Shown here: positions 1 to 12,500 of the stretch, piece by piece | Position numbering within the stretch: the stretch's first letter is position 1 | Layout: every line of letters begins with the position of its first letter | Assembly: GCA_020796225.1 (NCBI GenBank) | Contig: CM036760.1 | Coordinates: forward strand, 3,222,501 to 3,286,500 | DNA length: 64,000 bases | DNA from: Arion vulgaris | Lineage: Eukaryota; Mollusca; Gastropoda; Stylommatophora; Arionidae | Reading direction: 5' to 3' | Position numbers and translations under genes: made by a program | The notes under the pieces: generated by a model | Database searches by the model: none | Told to the model about the DNA's origin: nothing | The model's input: only the letters and a program-made list of their open reading frames with translations

Positions 1-229
1 GGAGCGTTAAGTAACACTACGACCTACAAGGCATGTCGTAAGAGGCGACTAAGATAGGGCCTAGGAAAGCTACCCTAGTAAATAAAAAGCATCGAAAAAA
101 TTGGATGTGCTTGACTACTTGTTGGCACACATCTGGCACAACGTACAAACCCTCTTAGGCTCAGATCACATACAAATCGCAAAGAGTGGTTAACAAGTGG
201 TCGATATGGAGCATTCGAAGAAGAAGTAT
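1..229 (+). mobile_element. SINE A copy (5' end outside window)
   Basis: A 230-250-bp dispersed repeat seen about a dozen times here. Its landmarks in order are gcatgtcgtaagaggcgact, ctaccctagtaaataaaaag, gatcacatacaaatc, and the tail gtggtcgatatgg ending in gaagaagaag. This copy lacks only its first bases. Confidence 0.8.
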
Positions 230-418
230 GGCTAGAACCTTGCATGTCCTGTATCGTAATTTAGAACTATTTTTCTCGTAACAATCATTTAAAAAATACA
301 ATTACTAAGAACTAAATAAATCTGAATGAGAAAATATGAATGAAATATCTAAATATTTTGTATTTGCTTATGTCATTATTGACAGACTTTCCCTAGTTAA
401 TTAATATTTGATCTACAG

Positions 419-591
419 ATGTTTCTACCAGACTTTGAATTTTTGGCAAATATTGGGGACTGGCCATTAGAAAATAAAGCTCTCAAAGATAAACCAATTC
501 CCATCATGTCATGGTGTGGTTCTAAGAGTAGTCATGACATCACCATGCCTAGCTATGACATCACAGAAGCAACTCTACAAATGATGGGAAG
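419..591 (+). CDS. POGLUT2: POGLUT-like exon A (start of CAP10 region)
   Basis: An acceptor (gatctacag) precedes an open frame reading [18 protein letters not shown], then [16 protein letters not shown] and [16 protein letters not shown], all at their usual places in POGLUT2/3. The best donor is AAG|gtactg, ending in phase 2. A second possible donor 6 bases on (ACT|gtaata) would end in phase 1 and fits the next exon better. The leading ATG is internal, not a start codon. Confidence 0.8.
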
Positions 592-3500
592 GTACTGTAA
601 TACGCAATTCTTATCTTATCTCATAGTAAATGAGATGCAGTTAAAATGTGTTCCATTAACTTTCTTTCTTGTTTGTTTTTTGGGGTTTTTTTTTTTTGGC
701 AAAACACGTAGTAACAAAGTACTGTAGTTTTACAAAATACAAAAACAATAACAATACACAGAAACGTTTCGACCAAAAGGCTTTTATCAAGTAAAAATTT
801 ATTTTTCTTCCGTCAATAGACCAGTAGTTCTCAATCTTTTTGAAGTCGTGGAATATTAGAAGTCCTACAAAAAATCGTAGGCACACTATACTAAAAAACT
901 TAATAAATAAGATGTAAAAAGTTCGAATTTCCGCTATTTACTAAAACCTGGTGCCCACTGGTACCGCATTTCCGGTCCCTGATCTGGGATTTCCTAGGGT
1001 GCACCTACGAATGTCACCGGACACAATGGCAAGCCTGAGCACACCCTTTGAGAATCACTACAATAGACACTAGAAACCCAGCGTGTGTACAAATACACGA
1101 AACACGCAAAAAAAAGTATTACATGTTCTTTTCATCATCAAGGTGCGTATCCTTTATAGGACGTTGCTCTCTTTGCAGCGCATCTGAAATTCACTTTGTC
1201 TCTAGCCAGTTCACCCACTTCGCCGATGGTCATATTCATGGTTTATTTAATATCTTGTAGCCATCTTTTTCTTGGTCTGCCTCTGCGTTATGGAACCATA
1301 CCCTCTAATATTATTCTCTCCAGGCCATCGTAACGCTTGATGTGCCCAAAGTATCCAATTTTTTTTTCTGTATAGTATCTTCCGTAGTCCAATGGCAGGT
1401 CTTTCCGCAGTAAGACAGTCGAGTATGTTCTACTACTGTAACTAATTCTAACTAAATTCAAGTATTATTATAGCATGTTCCTTGCGCAACATCGCTTTCA
1501 TCACAGACCGCCTGAAAAAACTCTGTCTTTATTCATTTCTCCCACCTGATCCAGGTTTATTTGATTTTCTTCTGCAACATTAGACTTGATCGTAACCTGT
1601 CAAGTACTCCAGGAACAATGCCTTCCATTACCGTTATCTCTAAACCACTGCGACGTTTAGCGGGGTTAAAATATGTCAACAAACATCCATTTAGCACAGT
1701 AAGCGTGGAAACACGGAGATAGCTGATGCAGTGGAGGATGGAGCACGTATGAATTTATAGAATTTGAGAGAATGTTATTGCAGAGAATTCAACTGAACGG
1801 GTTTGAATCTTCTGGACATACTGGAAACTACTGTAATTGGCATGCGTGATGTTCGAAGTAATAAAAGAACAACAGACGTGCTTACTGCAGCAGCCTCGAT
1901 AGTCGGGAAGTTGAAGATTGGACCAAGCATGCGGGAGGTAGGAGTAGATTTACCCTCATACGCCCTCTATGAATACAGGCGTAGTCGTTATGTCTAAGAT
2001 GACACCTCTGATTGACATTTGTGTGAGTGATTGCTTTCCTTATCACAAATGTACCTCATCATTAAGACGAGCCTTACTCCATCTTCAGAGGTGGCAGCTA
2101 GTTCATTTTTTTCACTTTTAGAAAGTTAGCTGCGGTAATTTAGCAAACAGCTATTTTTTCTTGGATTAGAAAAGATGGAACAAAATAGGGGCCCCATCCT
2201 TAACAAACTTTTGACAACGCAAACATAATTGACTTGTTGTTACTAATGGACAAGAAACAATATATATTACGTGAGATGCAATGTACATAAACCCTAATTG
2301 TCATCTCTTTCTACGCCTCTGTATGTTGTACCGTGTGAAACTTGTCACTTTATATCTGGGCATTCATTATTGATTCGTTTAAGATTAACACAAGTTTGAC
2401 GTGCTCCAAAAAGATATCATTATTCACGATTCTGTTTAACTTTATTTTCTATCATCTCGCATACCTTTACGTGCTGTGTAGTCAGGGACATAGATGTATA
2501 CATGGGCGTATCCTAATCCGTCAACGTACATAAATTATGGAAATCATTTACACAGCTCAACAAGATAATGCATTTTTTTTTCTCAAACTATTCAAGAGAG
2601 AACACAGGAAACGGTTAATATTTTAAGAACAGTGGGGGAGTGTATAGAGCTGGTTGAATGTCGATTTCCCACGCACGTGTGTTGCCAGGGCTCGCAAGGG
2701 AGCAAAGAATAGTAACACTGCGATCTACAAGGCCTGTCGTAAGAGGCGACAGAGGTAGGGGCCTAGGGAAGCTACCCTAGTAAAAAAAATCGTAGCGGAA
2801 ATTGGTTGTGCTGGCCTACTTGTATGCGCATAATTTTCACAACGTACAATCGCTCTTATGCTCAGATCACATACAAATCACACAGAGTGGTTAACAAGTG
2901 GTCGATAGGAGTATTCAAAGCAGAAGAATGTCGATTCCCAATGTTTACACTGTTAGGCAGCGAAATGTGTACTTTCCAATCATTATTGATTGATTTTTAA
3001 GAGCATAATCATTGTTTCAATGTGAATAATTATGTGTGATTCGCTCTCTGTTCACACAGCAACATCTCAGTGCTATAGTTCCAACTCCGGAGAACAGGCG
3101 TGTGTTTCCGGTGTAGTTTTGCGAATGGTCAAACCTTGTAGAAAATTAATTTTAACTGATATTAATGATTCTTCTCCGGGCAGAGGTTTTCCAGCACATT
3201 CTTATCGATTTTTAGCTGCCAAGAGTTTTTCTTCCTCAACTTGAACACAGGACATATGTTTTATCGACTGTCTCCGACAGGACTAGAAACTCGATCTCAC
3301 TTACATTGAGATTCTCTCTCGCGATCACCGCTTAGACTGGTGTACCAGATTTCCCATACATCTCATTTATGTGAAAATCTAATTCATGCAGCCTTAGCAT
3401 TGGTGTGGTTTCGTCACATCGTTAGCGGCATTTGGAGCTATGGTGCTTAACCTTCGGTGATGAGTTCGGTTTTAGCCAGAGTTTGCTGGGTCCGCTCTCC

Positions 3501-6500
3501 GTCGGCCTTTGACTGTCCCCAGCCGACCTGCAAGGCAGCAGGTTACATTGAGATTAAGGATCAAAGGAAAACATCTCAATCGCTACACACGAGACGGTTT
3601 ATCAAATACTTTTGGTTCGAAAGGCGAGCACGGTAATTAAATCTCACAGAGTACCAGTTGAAATAAATAACTTGTTCTTCTTCGTCTTGAGATTGCTTTT
3701 TGAGCGATTATACTTTCTAACTTATTTGACTCATTCCTCTCTTCTCCTCGTGGAGCATAGGACCTCAACAATTGTTCGCCACTTTTCCCAGCCTCTAGTT
3801 GTCGTCTTTATGGTCTCATAGGACAGTTCAGCACCGTTCACTTCCTCAATAAGACTTCGTTATCAGGTCTGTTGATGAGGTTCTTTTTTCCGTTTTCCTT
3901 TCGGGTTCTACTCAAGTTCTTGTCTAGTGATACGCAACTGTGTCTTCCGTAGGGTATGTCCGACCCATCACCATTTTTTCCTCTTAACCTGGGTCATCAC
4001 ATGTTCCTGTTCTGTTCTTATCCACAAGTCTGTGTTTGCAACTCTGTCATACCGTGTCAGTCTGAGAAATCGTCGAAGACAAAAGTATGAATCTTCTTCT
4101 TCTTCGATCGTTCTAGGCCTGTTTTAATCATTCTCATTGTGATATATAAACAGCCACACATCAGAACGTGATGTACGTGCACCAGCCTTCAGCACCTATT
4201 GGAGCCCAGTTGCTTATCCTTCGGTGGGGTGCTCGTTTTCAGCCAGCTTTTTATTTACTAGGGTGAGCTTTCCCTAGGGTTCGATCAGCTTTGCCGTATT
4301 TTTGGGCTTTGTGATCTACGCCGGGACAGTGAGTTACGCTGTTTATGCCCGTTCTGACTGAGAAATATTTCTCGGGGCTTGTAAGCTTATCCTCGGACGG
4401 CGTCATACTCGTATAAGACACCGTGTAAAGTATCGGCCTTCGCCAATGTTCAGACCCGAACTTCCTGTTTGATCCGTACATTGTCGGCCTTGCTTTACCG
4501 TACATTTTGAGTTTGATCCGGGAAGGAACATTCTCAGCCTCTTCTAGACGCGTATTGGTACGTGGCAATTTGCAATTAACCTCGAAAGCACTGGCATGGG
4601 GCCGAGTACAAACAATGTAGAGGGTCGTTTCAGTCGGCACTATCAGCGTAACTGAGGATTTTGCGCTCGCCGCCATCACCCGCCCCAGTTATTCCGGGGA
4701 TGTTAGTTACGACTGCAATCGAACCTTGCCCGGTTGCCCCAAGGCTGGCAGTTCCGTTCCGTTAGGCATCACCAACCTCAGTTCTTCCGGGGATGTTAAT
4801 TTTAATCGCACAGTACCTTGCACGGTTTTCCCAGGGCGGGTAGTTTCGTTATGCACTAAACGCAACTTGTTCTTTTGCGCTCGGCAAACCTTGCCCAGTA
4901 CATGTATCTGCACCGGGCTACCAATGCGGGGTCAGCTGCAATCTTCTCTCGCACCAACACGAGGGTAGACTTGTATTCGTTACGGTCCTGTCTTATTTAT
5001 TCTTGCCGACGGGCTGGCAATGTTTGCCCCTCCTCAGGGCTTCGAGCTTCTCCCTACGTGGGCATACGTTTGGTCACTGGATGCACCTCTCATCCATGTC
5101 TGAGACGTTTCGTTGCTGTTTCTTTGCGTTCAGGGACTTGGGCAATATCTTGTTGGACATCGGTCAGAAGATTTGTGCATTTTCTTTGTATGTATCTTTA
5201 TCGTGTTTCCGTACTTGCACTGCTACCCCTACCAGTAGTTTTTCTCTCCCCGATCCCTGCCCCTCTTAGCCAGACCGGAACCATAGTCTGTTTCCAGGGT
5301 CACCGCGTGGAGGTTGGGGGCAGGGTCTTGGTTAGCGCGCCCTCTCGCTAACCCTGGCTCATGTTACCACCATGACCTCATGAGCCTTTGATCCCGTATG
5401 AATCTTATTTGTATTTAACTTGGTGACTCGCCACGTTTCAGAGCCATACAGCAACACATATTTCACATTTAAGCTAAATATCCTGAGCTTTGTTTTCGTG
5501 GAGATGGTAGTTGATTTCTCCGCTGTGTGCAGAATAGCAAAGCCTTCGCCCGAGTGGTTACCGGGGCCCAAATTTGGGGTGTAAGAATAGAACCACTGTT
5601 ACCTGCCACGCATGTCGTAAGAGACGATTAAGGAAGTTTGACTTAAATCGGATGCACATGTCCTAAGCGTGTAGAAGTTTATGCGTTTAGGGGCCTACCA
5701 TACCAATGTGCAACGTATACGCGTTCTTGGCAAAGATCAAACATATCACAAAGAGTGATTAAAATTGGTCGTAAAGAACGAACGCAAAGAAGAAGAAGAA
5801 GAAGCAAAGCCTTGTCTAGCTTTCCGAATCCTGTCATTAATTTCCTCATCTGTACCTCCTAATTATACTTTCTGATGTTTTCTTAAGATGAAGTCAACAG
5901 TAGTCTGGCGCTCGTCTCTGATGCCGTGTAGTTTTGATTGTAGTGACATAACTACTCAAGGTTATCGAGACACCACGTGCTGGGAATCCCTGGCGCAAGA
6001 TCGCCAAAATGTGGCGCTCTAACAACACAAGAGGAGTTCGCATAGCTGAGAATAGTCGTGCCATTGAGACACAGAGAAAACAAGCTGCTTAGTTATTGGT
6101 TACTAAACTGACGTCATTGCACTCCGGGCAGACCCATAGGTGCTCAGTCTCCCCAACAGATATCGAAGAGTATGCATACTGATGGTTCCTGTGGCTCGCT
6201 GATTAAACACACCTCTCACTCTGCCTCTCATTCATCCAGTTCGACTTGAACAACGGGTAACTCCAAACTGCTTAAATCGCTTGATCGATTCAACATCGAT
6301 TTTAGTGTCTTCATCCAATAGAGAGTCGCGAAGAGACCGAAGAATATCCCCTTTATCCATCTTCAACTCCCCAACAATCGATGCTGTTGATGCAAGCCTG
6401 TTCGCTCTCTCATTACCGTAACAAGCTGCTTGAAAAGATAGAACACACAACACTCACATGTCTAACCTTGATCATGTATGATCCACCTGTGGTAGGGTAT

Positions 6501-9500
6501 TGTGTTCTAGGACTGGACTCTAGTGCAACCTCCACACACACACCAAGAGAGTGCAGCAGCACACGTCTGAGGCTGTTGTCATCATTACTTGCGATGTACG
6601 GCTATTATTATTATTATAACTCGAGGTTAGGTAGGTCGATCAACAGCAGAAGGGTCATCAAACGGTGTAATCATTACTTGCGATGGACGGCTAGTAGTAT
6701 AATTATTATAACTCGAGGTTAGATAGGTCGATCAACAGCAGAAGTGTTCTCAAATGGTGTAATCATCATATAAAAGCATGATTATGCGCAGTGGCTGCTC
6801 GTCATTAAGGGACAGTGGGGCCGGGTCCCACTAAAAGTAAGGTATAACGTGTATTTATTATTTTATAAATTAAAATATAGCAACGAAAAACCATGATTTA
6901 TCCGGAAAAAATGTCTGGCCCCACCAACAAAATTATCACGAGCCGCCACTGATTATGCATGATACTATGGTTTCTGATGCGCTTTCTGGCATAGTATCTC
7001 CGACTTCATGACATTTTCCGGAAGAAAGATAGCTCATCCATAACCTCCTCATTGAAGCTAGAGCAAATACAACATGTTGGCAACGGTCAGCGGTAAAACA
7101 TCGGACTCCATCTTACTCCAGTATGGACTTCCATCAAAAACAAAATCCTAACGATGAACACACAAATCTCACGTGCAGAATTTAAAAACATCAACCTGCA
7201 CAAAACTCAGGAATAGGACGGAACAATCTACATTCACCGCCAACCACATTCTAAACACAATCAACGTCTCATGGCTGCGGTGAAAGGTAGACGTTAGGAT
7301 ATATGCTGTAGCAAGCGAGTAACACTGGTGATAATAAAAGCAAGCGTTCACGCAAAAATATGTCAGAGTGTATATTAGGCGTTCTAACTACGCGTTACTT
7401 CATCGCAGGCGAACGAAATAAAACAATAATACATTTTTTAACATATAAAAACCGGTTTATTTTATGAAACCACAAATATTATTTAAATTTATACACTACA
7501 CTAAAAAATATTTACAATTACTTCAGAGACTGTCATTAAAATTACTGTACCGGATCATCTCCCACTTCACATCAAATTTACTCAAGCAGTAACATGTCCC
7601 TTGCGGAACGTTACTTTTATCACAGCCTGCCTGAAAAACTCTCTGTCTCTAGCAAATTCTCCTGACTTTCCATCGTCATGATCAGGGTTTCTTTGATATC
7701 TTGCTGCCACCTTCGTCTTGGTCGTCCCCTGTCTCGTACTCCAGAAACCATGCTTTCCATTACCGTTCTCTCCAAAGCTACTGCAATGTTTAACATGGCC
7801 AAAGTACTGCAATGTTTCATGCATGGCCAAAGTCACTGTTGTCTTATAAGTGTTGAGTTATGAAATGAAAATTGCCCGTTTGTTGTCGGGGCTCATAAGG
7901 GAAGCAAAGAATAGTTACACTGTGACCTACAGGACATGTCGTAAGACTGATGTAAGACCTAGGACAGCTACCCTAGTAAATAAAAAGCATCGCAGAAATC
8001 GGATGTGCTGGTCTACTTGTAGGCGCATAGCTGGCGCAACGCACAGTCGTTCTTAGGCTCAGATAACATACAAATCACACATAGCAGTTAACAAGTGGTG
8101 GATATGGAGCGTTCGGAGAAGAAGAAAATGAAACTGTCCTATATACTTTGAAAAGTATAGTGTGTGAAATGCCCATCACTTCACATGTATATATATCCAA
8201 GTATGCAGAAGGTAGGCTGGTCAGCTACTTTGCTCACTTGTGGAATGTTAGTTGCGTTAATTGAATCCACGATCTATTTTTTCGATTCAGAGCGAACGCT
8301 CTAAACGTTGCACTGTTCCGTCCAACATTTAGAGTTATGGTGGAATGTCAATTAGGGAAATGTTTTATGCATCATCAACATCATATAGCATGACCGGAGC
8401 AGAACTTTGCCATCCTAATTATCAAAATCTGTAACTTCTTCTAAATTCCAAGTCACCATGAGTCTCACAGCTGTAGACACAATTTTTAAAAAAACACAAT
8501 ATACTCCCAGTCTCTCTGGATATCTTCTCCACACAAGCCAACACCGGTCCAAAGTGGGATAATAAGACTGCAGTTGCTTTCTGGCGTGGTCGAGACAGCT
8601 GTAAAGAAAGACTTCAATTGGTCGAGATGTCCAAAAAGTACCCAGACTTAATTGATGCCAGACTGACCCGTATGTTCTTTTTTCCAAAGGATGAGGCGAA
8701 ATACGGAAAACTGACTCCGCAGATATCATTTTTGAATTTTTAAGGTAAGTTTCTATAGTTCGCTCAATAACTCATGCCCACAGTCCAATGCGAATTGTAG
8801 CAAAACCATCAATTCTACAGTAGCGAAAGATTGCACCCAATTTTAGAATTATACCGACGCAAATGTCTGATGGAAGAAATTGCTATAGGAAACCTGGATT
8901 TGTTTCCTTTGATGTTGTTGTTGGCGGCATATTTAGCTAGTGTGAAACGAAATTTTAGTTTTTACAGTAAACGCACCAATACGACATTTGATGACAAGTC
9001 TCATGCAAAGGCGTATCATTCTAGCTTATACTTGGGGCCAATGTTGATATTTGCAATAGAGTCATGAAATAAACAGGAAATGTAGACTTAGTTGTATTAT
9101 TGTTTTTAAATAACTTAATTACAGTTAAAGTTAACTGTCATGTCATAATGCCATCCCCTTCATGTCAGGCTTGGGACTGGCAACGGTGGAGCTATACTAG
9201 GAGACGTTCTTTTCAAATCCCTACATCTTCGATACATTGTGCGTGTGTTAACATATGTTGTAGGGAGGTCACCAATCAACATCGAACTTGTACGTTCAGT
9301 CGCTGAACACTGTTGGAGATACTGCGAAGGAGATCGGAGCACCTATGGACATGTCCGGAGTGCAATGACGATATTCTGAAGTGACACTGAATACAAATAT
9401 AAACTGAATAGTGTTTTAAATTGATTGTATTGCATCCAACAGTACAAACTGTTGATTCAATCAAGTGCCATGCCTGCCGACGTAGGCGATCATGTCTCTC

Positions 9501-12500
9501 CCCAACTCTCTCTCCTTGGTGCAGGTAATCAGTTATGATGTCGTTCTTTTGTCTAACCATGATGTCAGACCATCCAAAATCTTCTCCCGCTGTCTTCCAC
9601 GATCTCTCCTTCCCTGAATTTTACCTGTTGTCACCAAATGTTCTAAACCTTCTCTTCGCATTATATGATCGAAGAACTTTGATTGTCTGATTCTTGATCT
9701 TTTGATAAGGTTTTTGTTTAAAACTTATCATTTCTTCGCAATTGTTGAATATTGAGACAAAAATTATTGTATTGCATCAAACAGTAGAAATATCAGCTGT
9801 ATGTTGATATAAAACAGTAGAAATATCATCTGTATGTTGATATATAAAATGGTTGTATTCTTCCACACAGTACAAATATCAACTGAATATTGATGGTACA
9901 GTGGCAGCATATAGATTACCTTACTTGCTGGCGGGAGATGCTGTTGTTCTTAAACAGGAGTCTGAATACTATGAGCATTTTTACTCTGAACTTGAGCCGT
10001 ACGTACACTACATACCAATCAAGCATGATCTCAGTGATTTATTAGAGAAGGTTCGGTGGGCTAAGGAACATGATCAAAAGGTTAGTCATCATCATCATCA
10101 AATAGCGTGTCCTGAGTAGAACTTTGCAACTCCAACAGTTCTTCGGAATTTCTCTTTCGTAGTCCAGATGTCCCGTCTCTGCAGCCGTGATATTCAAACC
10201 ATCAGTTACATCCTGAATCTATTTCTCCATCGTTTTTCTCTTCTCCTCTTTGCCGGTATGCCTCCTTCCATGATGGTCCTCTCCAGCCCGTCGTGTTTTT
10301 TATATGTCCAGAATATTTCAATTTTCTCTTTCTTATTTGTAGCATTAGCCAGTTTTTTTTAAAATTTTGAGTTCTTTTTGGAGAAATCTATTTGTTTTTC
10401 TAACACTGTCGATGATATACGAATACTTTCTGTAACACTTTAATTCAAAAACAGAAGGTTAGTAATGTTTGTATATTCTTTCATATTTATCTACAGGAGT
10501 GTGACTGTGGCATGTGTGAATTCGAAGGAAACAGTGAACTTGATCGGGTCAGAAACATGAAAAACGACTAAAATAATAGCGCATAAATTATTATGAAATA
10601 AGCTAGACACGCAGGATTTAGTGGTCATGAACGAGCTGATAGAGTGACTGGCTTTCTAAAATATCAGAGGGAGCGGCCTTGGACATTCTTAGCACATTGA
10701 GAGAGTCTTTCCAAACAGAGAAGTTTCAGCAGTGGCGATTCGTCATTAAGGGTCAGTGGTGCCGGGCCCCACCAAAAATCCTGTATAACTAATGTGTAGA
10801 TACTAGTATATAACCTAACCCAAAACCATGATTTTTCCGAAAATATTAATCCGGCTTCACCAACAAAAATTATCACGAGCCGCCACTGAGTTTCAGGATT
10901 GTGAATCCCACTCGCTTAGTCTCAGTGTAGTAGATTATTTACTCAACCCTTCTATATTCTTGATTATCCTTTTATCCTTGGTCACTGTATCAATTTTCAG
11001 TAATATAGTTATCCTATAACCTACTTCTATCAAGCGTTCATACCTGATTCAATCATGAACATTCAACTATCAATCTGAACATTCAACTATCAATCTGAAC
11101 ATTCAACTATCAATCTGAACATACAATCTATCAATTCTGAACATTCAACTATCAATCTGAACATTCAACTATCAATCTGAACATTCAACTATCAATCTGA
11201 ACATTCACTATCAATCTACATTCAACTATCAATCTGAACATTCAACTATCAATCTGAACATTCAACTATCATTTGAACATTAAATATCAATCTAACATTC
11301 AACTATCAATCTGAACATTCAACTATCATACCGAAGGATATATCTCATACGAGATTAAATTTTTATTTATTTTTCACAAATAAAAACTACAAGAAAATTA
11401 TAAACATATCATTTATCAATACAACATCAAAATTAATCAATAACATACATTTTTTCACATTACCACACCTTTTTCTCTAGTAAAAAGTTACAAATGTTCT
11501 GCTCTCCTAAATATTTCCTCCTGTTAGAATAGAATGTCAGAGTTTTGTTCTAGGGGCGGGATACGTAGATATCTTGTAGTCATCACGAACCTTTTATCCT
11601 AGACTAGCGAAATTTGACTGCTGAAGTTTAATACTGTCTCAAGACTATCCTCTCTGAATCGCTGAATGCTCTGTTCTCTAGCAATTCTGTGTATCTATTC
11701 TACTCTGTCTGCTGGCGAATATTAACTATGTGTGTCTCTTATTCTAGACTACACTCCTTGACTTGTCGATTCTTTTCTGTCTGTAACTGTCTCAGACTCA
11801 GACTACCTACACTGACTGTTCCTGGGTCTGTTTCTGCCCCTCTGAATCCCTCTGTCCTAAAAATGATCTGTTCTTGAATCAGACTACGCTCATTGACTGT
11901 CCCTGTGTACCTCTCTGTCCTCTGAATCGCTGGGGAAAAAAATGTCCCCTGACCAAAAAAATGCATTCTATTTATCATATGACATTTGTCTTTGTTTACA
12001 ATCGGTCCTTGTCCTGTTAGTACATTCCCACGGTACAAATCTAGTTGAATGTTGGAAAAACCCCAGTCTAATTGGTTTTTCTGACCGAAAAATCACCTAA
12101 GCGTTTCTAAAAAAAAAAGAATATAATTAACTGGCTGAATGGGAAAGAAAACAGGTCAAAAGTTCACTTCTAATGACCTAACAACTACCTTTGCTAATAT
12201 ATCTGGTATCCCAATTCACCGCTACATCAGATCACATACAAGTCACAAAGAATAGTGTACAAGTGCTCGATATGGGACGTTAGATAAGGAAGACGAAGGA
12301 TAACTAGTTAAACTGTAAGCCTTATCGCAAAAAGATTAGGCTCTGTATTATATCTGTTATGAAAAGTTACTTGACATATTAAATATGTGTGGGCTTTAAA
12401 ACATTCTTCTATTTAACCATACTTATTGTTTAATTATTTTGCATCCATCAGGTAAAACAAATTGCCAAAAATGGACAGGAATTTGCACGGGAGCATTTAA

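Noticed and set aside
1048..1260. 70-codon plus ORF as an exon of POGLUT
   Set aside because: Its second half is the reverse of a LINE tail. It has no similarity to POGLUT and no phase-compatible borders.
4251..5351. ORFs of 142 and 158 codons within element D as genes
   Set aside because: Copy 2 at 44 kb has frame-changing gaps throughout and keeps neither frame. No domain is recognised.
11689..12038. Overlapping plus and minus ORFs near 11.7-12.0 kb
   Set aside because: They lie in low-complexity, minisatellite-like text with no domain. Neither fits between POGLUT exons C and D.
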